Numbered from the stretch's first letter, positions 11,184 through 22,072 are shown. The stretch: DNA of 64,000 bases from Pseudomicrostroma phylloplanum (GCA_039545275.1 BCHS01000002.1:1116001-1180000), one strand, 5' to 3'. The notes: generated by a model from the sequence alone, not told the origin. A program made the numbers and translations.

Positions 11184-12857
11184 TTACAACTTCTCCTTGG
11201 AACTAGACGTCTGGCTGCGTGTGTCACGGTCACCGACGTGCTCGATGTCCTTCTCCTGACCAATGTGGCCGTGGTCATGAACATCCTCGCGCAGGTCACC
11301 AGCAGTAACCTTTCCTGCGCCGAGCTCAGTAGCGGGAGGAGCAGTCTCGAAGTGTGTGCCCCGAGCCTCGGTACCGAGGAGAATGATGACCAGGAGGAGG
11401 TAGCCGCAGACCACACCGAGAAGGATGGCAGAGACCTTGGCGTAGTCTGCAATGGTGGCAGTCTGGCCGGTAGGGCAAACGGCAACTCCAGCGGCGTTGT
11501 AGGGGCACTTGGGGTTGTGAATCTGCAGACTCTCACCTCCTCGTGCCTCAATCTGAGCAGATGCACTCGAGACCATGTTACCCAGTTGGTAACTGAGACC
11601 GGCCCAGACAGCTCGGAAGGCAGGAGGCGCGATCTCGTTGAGGTAGATGGGGACGACACCCCAGGCTCCCTGCACACCGAACTGGATGAAGAAGGCACCA
11701 GCGGCGAGGCCGGAGAAAGAGGTTGGCAGGATCCAAGCGGGGATCAGGACACCAACGAGGATAATGAACATGCACATCGTCAGTCGACGGCCGAGGTATT
11801 GCGAGGTGTAACCAGCAAGCAGACCACCGGTGATGGCACCGCAGTTGCCGACGATGGTGGCCATGGAAGACAGGTGGGCAGCCTCGGCGGTGGGCAGACG
11901 GGCGAGGCTGACCTTCTGGATCATGGTGGGGTACAGGTCCTGAGACGAGTGGCTGAGGAAGTTGAAGCCGGTCATGAAGAGAATACCGTAGATGGACACC
12001 TTCCAGTGGGTCTTGAGCATGTCCTTGAGGGCCCTGCCGAAGGCACGGCTGTTGCTGACACCCTCCTGGGCAGCAGCGGCGCGCTCGGCCTTGCCCCTCA
12101 GGAAGAGCTCAGACTCGGGCAGGCAAGCTCGGAAGATGGCAGCAAAGAGGGACAGACCAGCTCCGAGGTAGAAGAGACGGGGCCACTTGTCGGTCGAGCC
12201 CTCCATGAACGAAGACAAGTTGACACCAGCGGCGATGAGGTAACCGAAGGCGTATCCCTGCTGCAGGATACCGGAGAGGAGACCTCGGGCCTGGGCGGGA
12301 GCGTTTTCGAGTGCGGTTGCGGCCGACATTCCCCAGATACCACCCATGGCGATACCGAAGAGACATCGCACGGCAAGGAAAGCGCTGAAGTTCCTGCAGA
12401 AGCCGGTTGCCAGCGAGAAGATGGCGATGAGGAGAAGGTTACCGACGAGGGGCCACTTGCGACCGAATCGGTCCGACAGCAGACCGAAGGTGACGGCACC
12501 GAGCGATCGGAAAAGCAGTGTGAGGGTGATGGAAGTGGTGATGTCTGTGCTGGTCTTGCCGAAGGCAGTGGTAAGTCGGGTGACGTTGAGGGAGACGGAG
12601 AAGAAGTCGTATGCGTCCATGGTCCAGGCGATGTAGCCCGATGCGAAGAGCAGCCATTGGATGGTGTTCAGACTTCCGAGGAGGGTGAAAGGGTTGAGGG
12701 AGGCTCCTGCACGCTGAGCGATTCGCTCCTCTGGAGATGGTCAAGATAAGGTGGATGGGTGGATCAGCTTGCTGCAATGACAGACGTGTGACCCTTAGCG
12801 TGGCGGTAACTCACCCTTGGTGGGGACCTTGAAAAGGCCTCGGGTTGGGTCAATCAT
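11184..12857 (-). CDS. JEN1: Jen1-family monocarboxylate/proton symporter (MFS)
   Basis: This plasma-membrane carrier of the sialate:H+ symporter branch of the MFS takes up lactate, pyruvate or dicarboxylates with protons, as yeast Jen1 does. Two exons (12857-12815, 12730-11184) give 529 aa; the first encodes only MIDPTRGLFKVPTK before a phase-1 intron. The sequence shows 12 hydrophobic segments, the MFS loop GLLSDRFGRKWPL, and the Jen1 substrate-site signature NFLSHSSQDLYPT in TM7. LGRRLTMCMF and a cytoplasmic hydrophilic tail ending SSSKEKL follow. Codon bias is very strong, producing a 566-codon antisense frame that is not a gene. A TATA box lies about 140 bp upstream of the ATG. Whether lactate or dicarboxylate is preferred cannot be read from the sequence. 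Confidence 0.95.
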
Positions 12858-12998
12858 CTTGTGTGAGGAGGGCGGATGGGATGTTGTGGAAGAGGCCAAA
12901 GTTGGGAAGGATGGAGTAGATGAGGGACCTCGATGGTAGGAGGAAGGTGCGTATAGAAAGGAGAAAAGGAAAAGACGAAAGTGTCGAGGGAGGGTGGG

Positions 12999-13005
12999 TT
13001 ATATA
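12999..13005 (-). promoter_or_regulatory. TATA box of the Jen1-like gene
   Basis: TATATAA on the minus strand, 142 bp upstream of the transporter ATG. The position and perfect match make it a good core-promoter candidate. Confidence 0.6.
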
Positions 13006-14133
13006 CTCGTTTGCTCACACGACGGGAGCCAAGCCACAAGGCAGGTCCCGGTCATCGTTGCTGACCGTGTGCATGTCAAAGAGGGTGGGGGAAGATGGGG
13101 GTGGGAGTGGGGGGGCGAGCAGTGGCCATGTCCCGCCTTGGGCAGTAGACGGGAGGCGATCGAAGTGCGGAGAGGGTACTGCTGTAGTGCCCTGAGCGGG
13201 TGAAGTAGGGCGGGGCACCATGGGCGGGATAGTAGTGCCTCCGCTTCCGCCCCGCGCCACCTTGTGCCTTAGTCGCGCCGTGCATCTTCTGGGGTAAAAA
13301 AGGAGAAACAGGCGCGGTCATCTCGCCGTCCGGCACATCGTCCGCGGCGGATGAAGCGAGAGCAACTTTGCGCCTGCACCCCTGCTCCCGCCTGCCGCCA
13401 CACTGCCCTCCCCGCGCGCCTCTCCGCTGACGGTGACACGGCATTTGCCAGGACTCGGCAAGCGACCTCGAAGCCTCAACAAGCGCAGCCCGGAGGAGCG
13501 TCCGACGATGTCCAGCTGATCCTGTCTGCCGGAGTCCGGTGTAGAACCTTGTCCATGTCTCGCAGCTTGGGTCCCGGAGCAGTGTCCTCGTCGTCGAGGA
13601 CAAACCCGGAAAAGCTACTCACCCCTCTTCCCCAGCCTCGAGCAAACAGGGACCATCAAATTCGGAGGAGGGCACATCTGCAAGCAAAAACGAGGCGGAA
13701 ACCGGGGAACTCTTCCGGCCACTCAGGGCGGCGAACGGGGCGATATTGGCGACGATTAGATCGATCGACCCCATACTTGTGACGGACCGTGAGTGCGAGG
13801 GGCCCCGACATCCCCCGCGGTGTGCATACGCAGGCGTCTGCCCCTGCATGCCACGTTGACTTGCCGTGTCCAGTAAGGCTAGGTCACAGTGAGGGCTTAC
13901 GGAGGGGGGATGCAGTTCTCTGCGGTGCGGAGCACGTCTACCAAGGGTCCGGGCGAATCCGCCGGGCAGAAGCCTCCCGCCGTTGACACCGTTCTCTGGC
14001 GCCGAAGTCTCCGTCAGATAGGCCCCGCCACGATCGCAAATCGGCAGCCAAGGGGACCGACGCGCGAGCGCAAGGCGGAGATGGAAAACAAGGCTGGCCA
14101 CTTGGACTGAGCGCTGGTCAAGGCGCCGTCGGG

Positions 14134-14234
14134 AAGTCTCCGTCAGGATGTCTCCGCGCCATTGTCGCCGTCCGTGGAGATGTCTCCGTAACGATGTCTC
14201 CGTACCAATGTTTCCGTACCGATGTCTCCGTAGG
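14134..14234 (+). repeat. 14-bp tandem repeat array in promoter (GATGTCTCCGTACC)
   Basis: Seven copies of a 14-bp unit lie between the transporter and the NAD(P)-binding protein gene. The GTCTCCG core starts at 14136, 14150, 14164 (degenerate), 14182, 14196, 14210 (GTTTCCG) and 14224. Spacing is 14 bp except for one 18-bp step. Each copy carries a CCG triplet. The array ends about 68 bp before a TATA box, where upstream activating sites would sit. A single related copy occurs near 14007. Confidence 0.9.
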
Positions 14235-14301
14235 TAGCACTGGGCGTGGATTTGCAGGTTGCTATGAGTAGGAGGAAAGTGCAATGACATGTTCTGAAAG
14301 G

Positions 14302-14308
14302 TATATAA
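14302..14308 (+). promoter_or_regulatory. TATA box of the NAD(P)-binding protein gene
   Basis: TATATAA lies 103 bp before the ATG at 14411 and directly follows the 14-bp repeat array, so the two together form a compact inducible-type promoter. Confidence 0.65.
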
Positions 14309-14410
14309 ACGGACTGCTTGAGGACCGTACCGATACCCCTCTCATCCAGACACCGAGCGCCTTCACACACACACACTCCCCTGCTCAACACCAAGACACA
14401 CACAGCTACA

Positions 14411-15389
14411 ATGACCACCTCTACCATGAAGATTGCCTTCTTCGGCGCTTCTGCCGGCTGCAGCCTCGAGACGCTGACCATGCTCCTCCAGAACATGCCT
14501 TCGCCCTCGAGCACCTTCCACGCCATGGTCCGCTCCCCACCCAAGCTGCAAGCCGTATTGAGAGAGCGCGGCCTAGCCCACCACATCGGTTCTACCGTCT
14601 TCATCTACGAGGGAGACGCACTGGTACAGCGAGACGTTGACAACTTCCTCACCCAGGCAAATGCGACGGGAGAGGGTGCGATCAGCCACATTGTCTCCAC
14701 AATGGGTCCCGTCGGCACTATGAACTGGCTCAAGATCTGGGACCCAGTCGTCATCTCAAAGGGACAGGAGGCCCTGTGCTACAAGACGATGAAGAACATC
14801 CTCGCCAGTGTTGAGAAGCTCGTCGCCTCGACTGGCGCTGCTGTAGCCCCTGAGCTCGTCGTGGTCACCTCGAATGGTATGTCCAAAGAATCCTTTGCGG
14901 CTCTGCCCTTGCTCTGGAGGTTCACCTGTGAGTTCGACGAGGTCCACGGAGTTGCATCGAGGTGCTGAATCATCGAGCTGACCCTGGTCTGTTCTGACGC
15001 GCCTTCTTGTGCTAGACCACTGGCTTCTGCAGACGCCTCACAAAGACAAGCATGCCATGGAAGTCCTGCTGCACACCACATACTCTGCTCCCTCCACCGA
15101 CTTCAACCTTCCGGCCTCTCCTCATGCGGGAAAGCCCTCCAAGGTCTTCCGGGGTGATCGACTAGCAATCCTCCGTCCATCTTTCTTTGTCGATGGACCG
15201 ATGACGCGCAAGTACCGCGTCTCTGGGGACCAGGGTTGTCTCAAGGGCGCTTGGACAATCACCCGAGGCGACGTCGCCCACTGTCTCACCACCAAGGTCC
15301 TGGGTGTGCCTGTGGCTACCGAAGAAGGTGGTGCAGGTGACGATGGCACCGTGGAGAAGCGAAGGGGCGCCTTCGTAGTGACTCACTGA
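14411..15389 (+). CDS. NAD(P)-binding Rossmann protein (NmrA-like)
   Basis: This is an atypical SDR-fold protein whose catalytic role is unknown. Two exons (14411-14927, 15016-15389) give 296 aa, with a phase-1 intron of 88 bp. The N-terminus MKIAFFGASAGCSLETLTMLLQ is a Rossmann beta-alpha-beta unit with a GASAGC dinucleotide loop near residue 12. VFIYEGDALVQRDVDNFL and HIVSTMGP correspond to the following strands; ELVVVTSNGMSKES and LAILRPSFFVDGPMTRKYRV resemble the central and late strands of NmrA-like and NAD(P)H-binding PF13460-type proteins. No classical YxxxK is evident. The TATA-containing promoter with its tandem array suggests regulated expression. The adjacent convergent gene encodes a zinc-cluster regulator. 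Confidence 0.8.
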
Positions 15390-15401
15390 GACTTGCCAGG
15401 C

Positions 15402-17448
15402 TTAGGGCGGCGAATGCAAGAATGCATTGAGTTCCGGTAGTGGACCCCAGAAGGACAGTGGCAGATAAGACTCCTCTGACGTGGCTTGTATATCGTACGG
15501 TAGCTGCAATTCTTGTGTATATTCGATACCTTTCTCAACTTGAGGACTCTGTTCGTAAGACATTACGCGCGACGAGAAGTCACTAGGGGTCCAGTCACTA
15601 GGGGTCCAGGGCTCATCAGATCCTATTCCGGAAGAGTTCTGATCAGAATACTCTATATTGAATTGGCTGGTCGAGCCCGGTGATATGCTGAACGCCGTGG
15701 CGCACGCTGCTTGACATTGAGCCAGCCTGTCCATCACGGGTTGGAGCTGAGGGGCACCAGAGCTCTGTAATATCGTGGAATGGGCAGCCGCTAGCAAGAG
15801 CTCCACCATTGACCTCAGTGCTTCTGCTTCGGAATGCGTGGGACTTACGGCTGCGAGCAATTGGCTGGCAAAGTCGAGATGAAGCCAAGCCGTGGTACAC
15901 AACAAAGGCAAGTCTCCTGACGAGGAAGTTTGCTTGGGGGCGTACGCAAGGCGTGATCGCACATGATGGCCATCTAAACCAGGAGGACGTGTAGCTGCAT
16001 CAAGAGCCGCCATGAGAGGCGATATTGCGTCACAGAAAGTGAAAAAGCGAGGACTGTCTTGCTGCTCTGGCTTTGCAGAATAGTTTGTCATGGCCTGAAC
16101 CGCCTCAAGGCACCCCGCGACAGCTCGGAGTGATACATCCTCGATTGGCCTCTTGTCAAACTTTTCCTTCCCGGTCGACAGGCTAACTGCCACCATTGCT
16201 GCTCTTTCTACTGCCCAGATCTGTTTGCGAGTTGCTGCCTTGCTTTCACTCGCGTCAATGCCAGCAGATTCGCACACAGTGGGAAGTTGATCTGCAACAA
16301 GTTTCCATGTCAGAGGATCCTTCGTCCTGATCTGCAGATAGATCCAGACTGTTATGGACTGGCACACTGAGTGTAAAAGCTTGCCCTCGCTGGCGAAGGC
16401 CGCGCTTTGTTTGAGGGCCTCTGGCGATTGAGCCAATTGGCAGGCGAGAGACAAGTAGACTGTGCCTTTCTTGGTCCTGCTATGGCAGATGTGATTCCAG
16501 GCCAGAAGAGCAGCAATCGTGGCAGCTGGGAGAACATTGGATGCCCGGTCGATCTGCGTCTGAGAGAAGACGGTCTCACTGCAGATGGGGTCTACCCCGC
16601 CGGACTCTTCTTTGACCAGAAAGGCAAGAGCAACGATATGCGAGGGTGTCGCTTTGAGAGAAGGGACCGTTGTGAGCAGCTGAGACCGATACAGGGGTGA
16701 GAGTAGGCAGGACAATGGATGCCAGTCGAGCCATCTCTGCACCAAAGCACGCCAGGCAATATCATCATTGCTATCGAGGCTTGCTTCCGCCTTGACGTCC
16801 ATTCCGTCGACACCTACGCCTCCATACATCGCAGTGGTCGCATCTCTAGCGAGACTCAAAGCGTAGTACATTGTCGGGGTCGCCTGCAAGTTTGACTCCA
16901 CGCACTGTTCGACTGATCCCAGGATAATGTCTTGAAGGAGGACTGGGAGCATCACATCGTACACTGCAGGTCCGCAAGGAATCTGCTGCTGCCAGTCCTC
17001 TTCTGAGGGATTGAGCTTGTCGGCTTGAGTGAACAGGAAGGCCCGGACGGCAGAAGCAAACAGTGAAGAGGCCGCAGATGGCTGTCCCTCGCTCTGATCG
17101 CCAAAGAGATTCAGAAAGAGGAGCTGCAGAGCAATACCGACCTGTATGCCGGGCAGGAGATTTGACGAGACCGTGCCTGCTATCGCCTTTGGTCTGCCAA
17201 ACGCGCTTTTCGTATCATACACGCAAAGCGTGCCTCGTGACTCGCAGAAGCTACATGGATCGCCGGATGAGCATTTCTTGGAGCCAGGAGGACGGGTGCT
17301 AGAGGATCAGCCGAAGGATCGCATCCCTCCGCCTATCTCTCGCTGCTGCACTACTCACAATCTTTCGCGCTCGACACAGGCGGCAGCTAGCGCGCAGCGC
17401 AGCAGACGAAGGCTTCGAGCCCGCAGACGTACTAGGGTCTCGGGGCAT
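15402..17448 (-). CDS. Zn2Cys6 (fungal binuclear cluster) transcription factor
   Basis: This is a fungal-specific nuclear regulator. Two exons (17448-17359, 17276-15402) give 654 aa. The intron interrupts the DNA-binding domain between Cys2 and Cys3. Splicing at acceptor 17277 yields cysteines at 22, 25, 32, 38, 41 and 48, an exact C-X2-C-X6-C-X5-C-X2-C-X6-C pattern (CRLCRARKIKC...PCSFC...C), which strongly supports this junction. A basic linker is short and no clear coiled coil is seen. The middle region from about residue 60 to 500 is helical and resembles the fungal-specific TF domain, with a Ser/Thr-rich C-terminal tail. The gene stops 12 bp from the end of the NAD(P)-binding protein gene, tail to tail. 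Targets are unknown. An earlier start with one more small exon cannot be excluded. Confidence 0.9.
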
Positions 17449-17802
17449 GGTACACAGGGTATCGGCTCTCGCCACAAGGACGACGTCTGAGCTCACCGAG
17501 AGGCTGCTGGCATACTACAGAAGGAGAGGGTGCTCAGCGTGCAATGAATATACAATCTAACCTTGCCCACGCTCGCTTCCGCACGTCCCGCTCCCTTTCC
17601 GCATCCACCGCTCCACAAGGACGCATCCGACCGAGGCCGGCTCTCATGACCGTTACCGTATCACATCTATCCAGCACATCCTCCGGTCTCCTAGCATCAG
17701 TGTACTCTCTCGCCTACCCCCCATCTACAAAGAAGCAAATCATCTGCTGAGTCTTCGCTCCGTCTGGCCCCTCCAGGTCCCTCCTTCCGCCATCTGCAGA
17801 CG
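17449..17802. other. Divergent promoter: zinc-cluster gene / Rab-like gene
   Basis: 354 bp between two head-to-head genes. It is pyrimidine-rich toward the Rab-like start. No TATA box or repeat stands out. Confidence 0.5.
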
Positions 17803-18800
17803 ATGCCGGCATCCACTTCCGATCAGCCGGCCTACGACTGGGACTATCTATGCAAGTTCATCCTCATTGGCGATTCGTCCGTCGGCAAGTCATCACTCCT
17901 GCTCCGGTGAGTAATATTCTCGGCGTCTGGCTCGTATCGAGGCTATGCTCCAATGCAAGTCGTCCAAACAGCCTAGCTGACTTCTCAATGTCATGTTGCC
18001 CCTCTTCCCGCAAATCAAAAAGTGCGACCGATGACCGCTTTCTAGCTGAAGAGGCCGAGCCTACCGTTGGAGTCGAGTTTGGATCTGTGACGCTTCCTCT
18101 GACACCTCCGACAGACGCTACATCTACCACTGGCAGTGATGCTGCGCAGTCCGCACCCTCCTCATCCTCATCCTCATCCGCTACTCGTTCGCCAAACGTA
18201 AAGATCCAGATCTGGGACACATCAGGCTCCGAAGCCTTCCGGGGAATCACAAGATCGTACTACCGAGGCGCTGCTGGCTGTCTCCTCGTCTACGACGTGA
18301 CGCATCGTCCCTCGTTCACCAATGCAAAGAGCTGGCTGAAGGACGTGCGGGAGCACGCTGAAGAGGATGCAGTCGTTGTGCTTGTGGGCAATCGCATTGA
18401 TCTGGCTGAGGATGATGAGGAGCGCAGGAGAGTGAAAGCGGAAGAAGCCAAGGAGTGGGCAGAATCAGAAGGGTGAGCTCAGGACAGAGCCTGGGGAGTA
18501 GCACATGCGTAGATGCTCAGCTGACCTTATCTCACACTCACCGGCTCGCCCTGTAGCATCCTCTTCGTGGAGACATCCGCAAAGACAGGGCACAATGTCC
18601 GCCACGCCTTCGAGTCTTGCGTCAGAGAGATCCACAAGCGCTTCGTAGCCTCACAGAGCTCAGCTTCCGCCTCTTCCTCGGAGAGCAACAAGCTCCTGAA
18701 GAGTCGGACAGGAGGCAAGGGCAGGGGTGCCGACGGGCAAATAAGATTGGACCAGGATGGCGGGATCATGACTCGGAGTGGGTGCTGTATCGTGATGTAG
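17803..18800 (+). CDS. Rab4/Rab2-like small GTPase with altered switch II and insertion
   Basis: This is a Ras-superfamily GTPase of the Rab branch, which acts in vesicle traffic when bound to GTP. Three exons (17803-17906, 18023-18472, 18557-18800) give 265 aa, against about 200-220 usually. Motifs: P-loop GDSSVGKS (23-30), switch I EPTVGVEFGS (T49), G3 WDTSGSE (99-105), RSYYRGAAGCLLVYDVT, G4 GNRID instead of GNKxD, and G5 ETSAKTG. The usual DTAGQE is DTSGSE, so the catalytic Gln is Ser104. About 35 residues of Ser/Pro/Thr-rich sequence are inserted between strands beta-2 and beta-3 (roughly 59-93). The C-terminus CCIVM offers a prenylation site. Closest relatives by motif seem to be fungal Rab4-like proteins, some of which I recall also vary at this Gln (inference). 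Confidence 0.85.
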
Positions 18801-19208
18801 AGGCATCGCAAATTCGAAGCCTTTCAAGATGTCGAGAAACGTCAGCACTTCGCTGCACCTCGTCTGCCATCGACCCCTTTCTCAGCTTTCGTGGTGGAAT
18901 CTGTCCGCTTATGCATTCCTTGTACTTCTAATGTCGCAATCGATGTGTATATATATCACCATGCAGTGATTGCTTCCTCCGGCTTGTCTCACAACGACGG
19001 CAGTGCCATCCTACCGCTTCATCGGCAAGCGCCACAGGTGGCAAGATCAAGTGCATCAGGGGTAGGAAATACGGAGAGCAAAGATATAGTGGTTTTATAC
19101 AACAGGTGAAGAGAGGAAACACGATCGAAAGAGAGAGATGGACGACAGAGACGTGTCCCGACACCGAGCAAGCGGTGGGGACATATGGACCAAGACGTCC
19201 TGACACGC
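18801..19208. other. Convergent intergenic region
   Basis: 3' flanks of the Rab-like and GPI-type genes. Some AT-rich sequence near 18945-18960 (GTATATATATC) probably belongs to the 3' end. No gene seen. Confidence 0.5.
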
Positions 19209-19857
19209 TCATGCGGCGGCGACCCATGCCGCTCCGGCCAGCACTGCCAATCCACCTGCGAGCACACCCTTCCATGCTGGCGGCACGGCTGCCCCTTGTC
19301 TAGCACCATCACTCTCGCCGCCTCCAGTGGCAGCAGCAGTGGAAGAGCTCCTGGCCAACGAAGTTTCATCGCTCCCTGCCAGCTGATTCGTCGTAGCTCC
19401 CGAGACAGTATCGTACGTCAGGCCGCCATTTGCTGCACTGAGGTACGAGGCTGACGACGGCGAAAAGGTCGTCGTCTGCGCAAGCGCTGCGTCTGTCGTG
19501 TATGATGACGAGCGGGAGAGGGAGACGACATTGAAGGTTCCAGCCGAATTGGTTGTTCCACCTGCGTTCGTGAGGGCAGCATCGAACGAGGTACTCGTCA
19601 CAGAGGGTTGAACAAGAGTGGCGGGAAGGTAGCCGGGTCCTTCTGTCGCTGTTGGCAACACCGATTGCGCTACGTGAGGTGAAGGAAGGAGAAAAAGAAG
19701 CAGAGGGATAGGTGAGTCAATATCGCTGGGAGTATGAACAAGGCAAGGATCCCCCTTCCAAAATGAACTCACCTTCAACCTGTAGGGTCAAAATCGCCAG
19801 CGTCATCACTGCCAGCGCCACCGAGCTTCTGCTACCAAGCGAGAAGAATGAGACCAT
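19209..19857 (-). CDS. Small secreted protein, probable GPI anchor
   Basis: No known family is recognised. Two exons (19857-19773, 19669-19209) encode 181 aa. The N-terminus MVSFFSLGSRSSVALAVMTLAILTLQVEG is a clear signal peptide, encoded exactly by exon 1. The mature part is rich in Ser, Thr, Ala and Gly with no cysteine. The C-terminus has a small-residue region (GGGESDGARQGAA) followed by a hydrophobic tail (VLAGGLAVLAGAAWVAAA) ending at the stop, the layout of a GPI attachment signal. A cell-wall or plasma-membrane surface location is therefore likely. The lack of Cys argues against the CFEM group. The ATG is the first in frame, and the intron is phase 1 with a GTGAGT donor. Confidence 0.75.
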
Positions 19858-20578
19858 TTTTGCTATTTTGAAGAGGGTATGGATCAAGCACAGAGTGCGG
19901 GCGGCAAAGAGTTCGAAATCGCAGAGGGGCGAGTTTGCAAGCAATCGAGAAGTCTTCTGTCTGGCGAGAGTCGTAAGTCGAGCGTGCGCAAGCAGGACGA
20001 GATGAGACGCAGGAAGAGAACGCAAGGTATAACGTGGGGTATTGGTAGTCGAGGAAAGACGAAGCAGTGAAGAGGAAAAGCGATGAGGAAACGGATGGAT
20101 GGAGTGAGTGAGAAACGCAGGGTAGGTGGGCAGGCAAGGCAAGGCAGGCAAAGGCAGGCAGGCGTCTAGGCGAGGCGGGNGGGGAGCGGGGGCGCAGCCG
20201 AAGCAGTGGCGCAGAAGCACGGGAGCAGCGTGCAGCACTTCGACACTCGTCATGGATCCACGCTGATGCGGGGTCAGGCACCAAACCACTCACGGCGGAC
20301 TTTCACGTCCCCACTGCGAGTTTGCGCCTGGGAACACACTCTCGCGGCATCTATGCCGACAGTCACATCAAGAGGCCGTAATCGAAGGCTGACGCCAATT
20401 CGCTATAAGCATCTTCGTCGATAGATGATCATCATTTGAGAACCTCGAGTAGAGGACGCGTTTACGACTGACATGAGGAGATTGCAACGTATGTGCTGCG
20501 CGCTGACACCGCGAGGGGCTCGTCATAGCATAGAGTCGGGAGTGAACTTGAAGACGCACTGAGGCTGTTGACCCACAT
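19858..20578. other. Intergenic region containing the N at 20180
   Basis: The sequence next to the gap-like base is a purine-rich GGCA/GGCAAA repeat (about 20125-20165), which probably caused the assembly uncertainty. No exon is supported. Confidence 0.55.
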
Positions 20579-22072
20579 TCAAGGAGGAGGTACAGGTGCT
20601 GCTTTGCCGGCGTACTGAGCCTCCTCCACCCAATCTTCCGCCAATTCGCTGCCTAGATCACAGCAGTTAGGATCCCAACCCTCTGCTTCTGAGCTTCCTG
20701 CTTCTGATCCGTCTGCGTCCGATGGTTGGATGTACAGGTCATCGGCGTCCGAATCTTCTTCATCGGTGTGCTCAGCCTCCTCGCCCACTTCATCTGCGTC
20801 TTCCGCTTCATCTGCATCTTCCGCATCATCTGAAGCTTCCGTGTCATCCGAATTATCTGTGTTTGATACCTCACAGTGTTCTGCCAGGTAAGCTTTCCAA
20901 AGTGCTTCAACGTGTCGGCGTACCCAGGGAGCATGCGTTTCGCGCAGCCAACGTTCGAGCTGGTCCAGGATGACAAATAGGCGGAGTCGGTCACCTAGAT
21001 CGTCGATGTAGAGTTCGAGCTTTCGGCTTCGATACATATCCTGTTGAGAAAAGGAGGGAGTTGTTGTTCAGCAGGAACCGCGCATCCTAATGTATTCACA
21101 GAGACAGACACTCACATATCGCGTCTCTGTGGATGAGCTCGGCGTCGAGGTCGCAAAGTAGAGTCGCCAAAGAGGTCCCGCTGACACGATGACGGCGACG
21201 ACAGGATTGCTTGAGAGTAAGACAGCGTTGTCCACAAGGTCCTCCATGAGCTGCAGCGCCCTCGCCGCCGCAGCGGCCGCCTGGAGTCCCCCTTTGCAAA
21301 TGTCAGCCTCCGATGCTTGTGCTACGTAGACGATGCCTGGAAACATCAGTCCGTCTTTACTGTCATCTGAGCGCGGACTGAAATGGAACGAGGGCGAGTG
21401 GTGCTGTCGGAGGCGATCGAGGGCGTTCCAAGAGAGCGGATGCCATCGGACTGGGTCATACTCCTGGAGACGATATGGACTTCCGTTTCGACCGTAAGGC
21501 AAACCATAAGCCACCCCCATTCTGGGAGCAGGACATGGGAGTGAGCCACTGTTCGTATCCAATGCCTGCGGAACGCGATGTTCGCCAGTCGTAGACCAGA
21601 GCTCGTTTGACGAGGAGGCAATGTCACCTCTGATCTCGGCCTCGAAGAAGACAGCATTTAACATGGGGTAGTTGACGACGCGGAGCCAGTCATCCAGACT
21701 TCGCTCTCTCCATGTCCAGAGCGGCGGCAATTGGAAAGACGTCGCTCGCTGCCAAGCCTTGGTGATGTGAGCATCTGCAAGATTTTCAACAGCCTTTGAC
21801 TGCTCGTCTTTGGTCTCGTAATTTGCGAAGGACTTTGGCAAGGTATCAATGCTCTTGAAGAATTCAACTCCACTGACTGGCATGTCATCTGATGTGGTCC
21901 AGATGTTCATCAAAAGACCTTGCAGAGGCTTCGATGCACTCTCAACTTCCTGTGGCAAGTCGGTCTCGGTATGGGAAGTCATGGTGCTTGAAACGTTGGA
22001 GGGAACCGTAGTGAGGGGAGAGGACGGCGTGTGTGGAGCTTGACAATAGACGATCTGGCTCTCGAAGATCAT
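20579..22072 (-). CDS. Unknown protein, tandem paralogue A
   Basis: No family is recognised with confidence. Two exons (22072-21116, 21040-20579) encode 472 aa; a later ATG at 21982 would give 442 aa and aligns better with paralogue B. The 75-bp intron is phase 0. Conserved with the neighbour: LQG...NI near the start, FFKSIDTLPKSFA, a WRERSLDDWLRVVNYP block, YGLPYGR, HPLSWNALDRLRQHHSPSFHFSPRSD, FPGIVYVAQASEADI followed by an Ala-rich helix, NPVVAVIVSAGPLWRLYFATS, and after the intron DMYRSRKLELYIDDLGDRLRLFVILDQLERWLRETHAPWVRRH. The last 100 residues are very acidic (Asp/Glu/Ser). No signal peptide or membrane span is seen. A degenerate PD-(D/E)XK-type fold is conceivable from the order of hydrophobic strands and the final helix, but this is weak inference. 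Confidence 0.72.

Larger units (their letters stand above)
12858..14410. other. Intergenic region between Jen1-like gene and NAD(P)-binding protein
   Basis: A divergent promoter region of about 1.55 kb. It contains a minus-strand TATA box for the transporter, a 14-bp tandem array and a TATA box for the plus-strand gene. The middle (13100-13950) is GC-rich with no exon I can support; open frames there lack codon bias and initiator context. Confidence 0.65.

Noticed and set aside
11049..12749. 566-codon plus-strand open frame opposite the Jen1-like gene
   Set aside because: It is a mirror of the strong C/G-ending codon bias of the transporter; the composition is Gly/Glu/Asp/Val-rich with no domain, whereas the minus strand encodes a complete MFS protein.
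9511..12857. Metabolic gene cluster linking the SDR and Jen1-like carrier
   Set aside because: Only two genes, separate promoters, no shared motif; adjacency alone is not evidence.
13619..14290. Minus-strand frame with repeating RRHRYGN/TETS-like residues
   Set aside because: The repeats are simply the translation of the 14-bp promoter array; no splice or start evidence.
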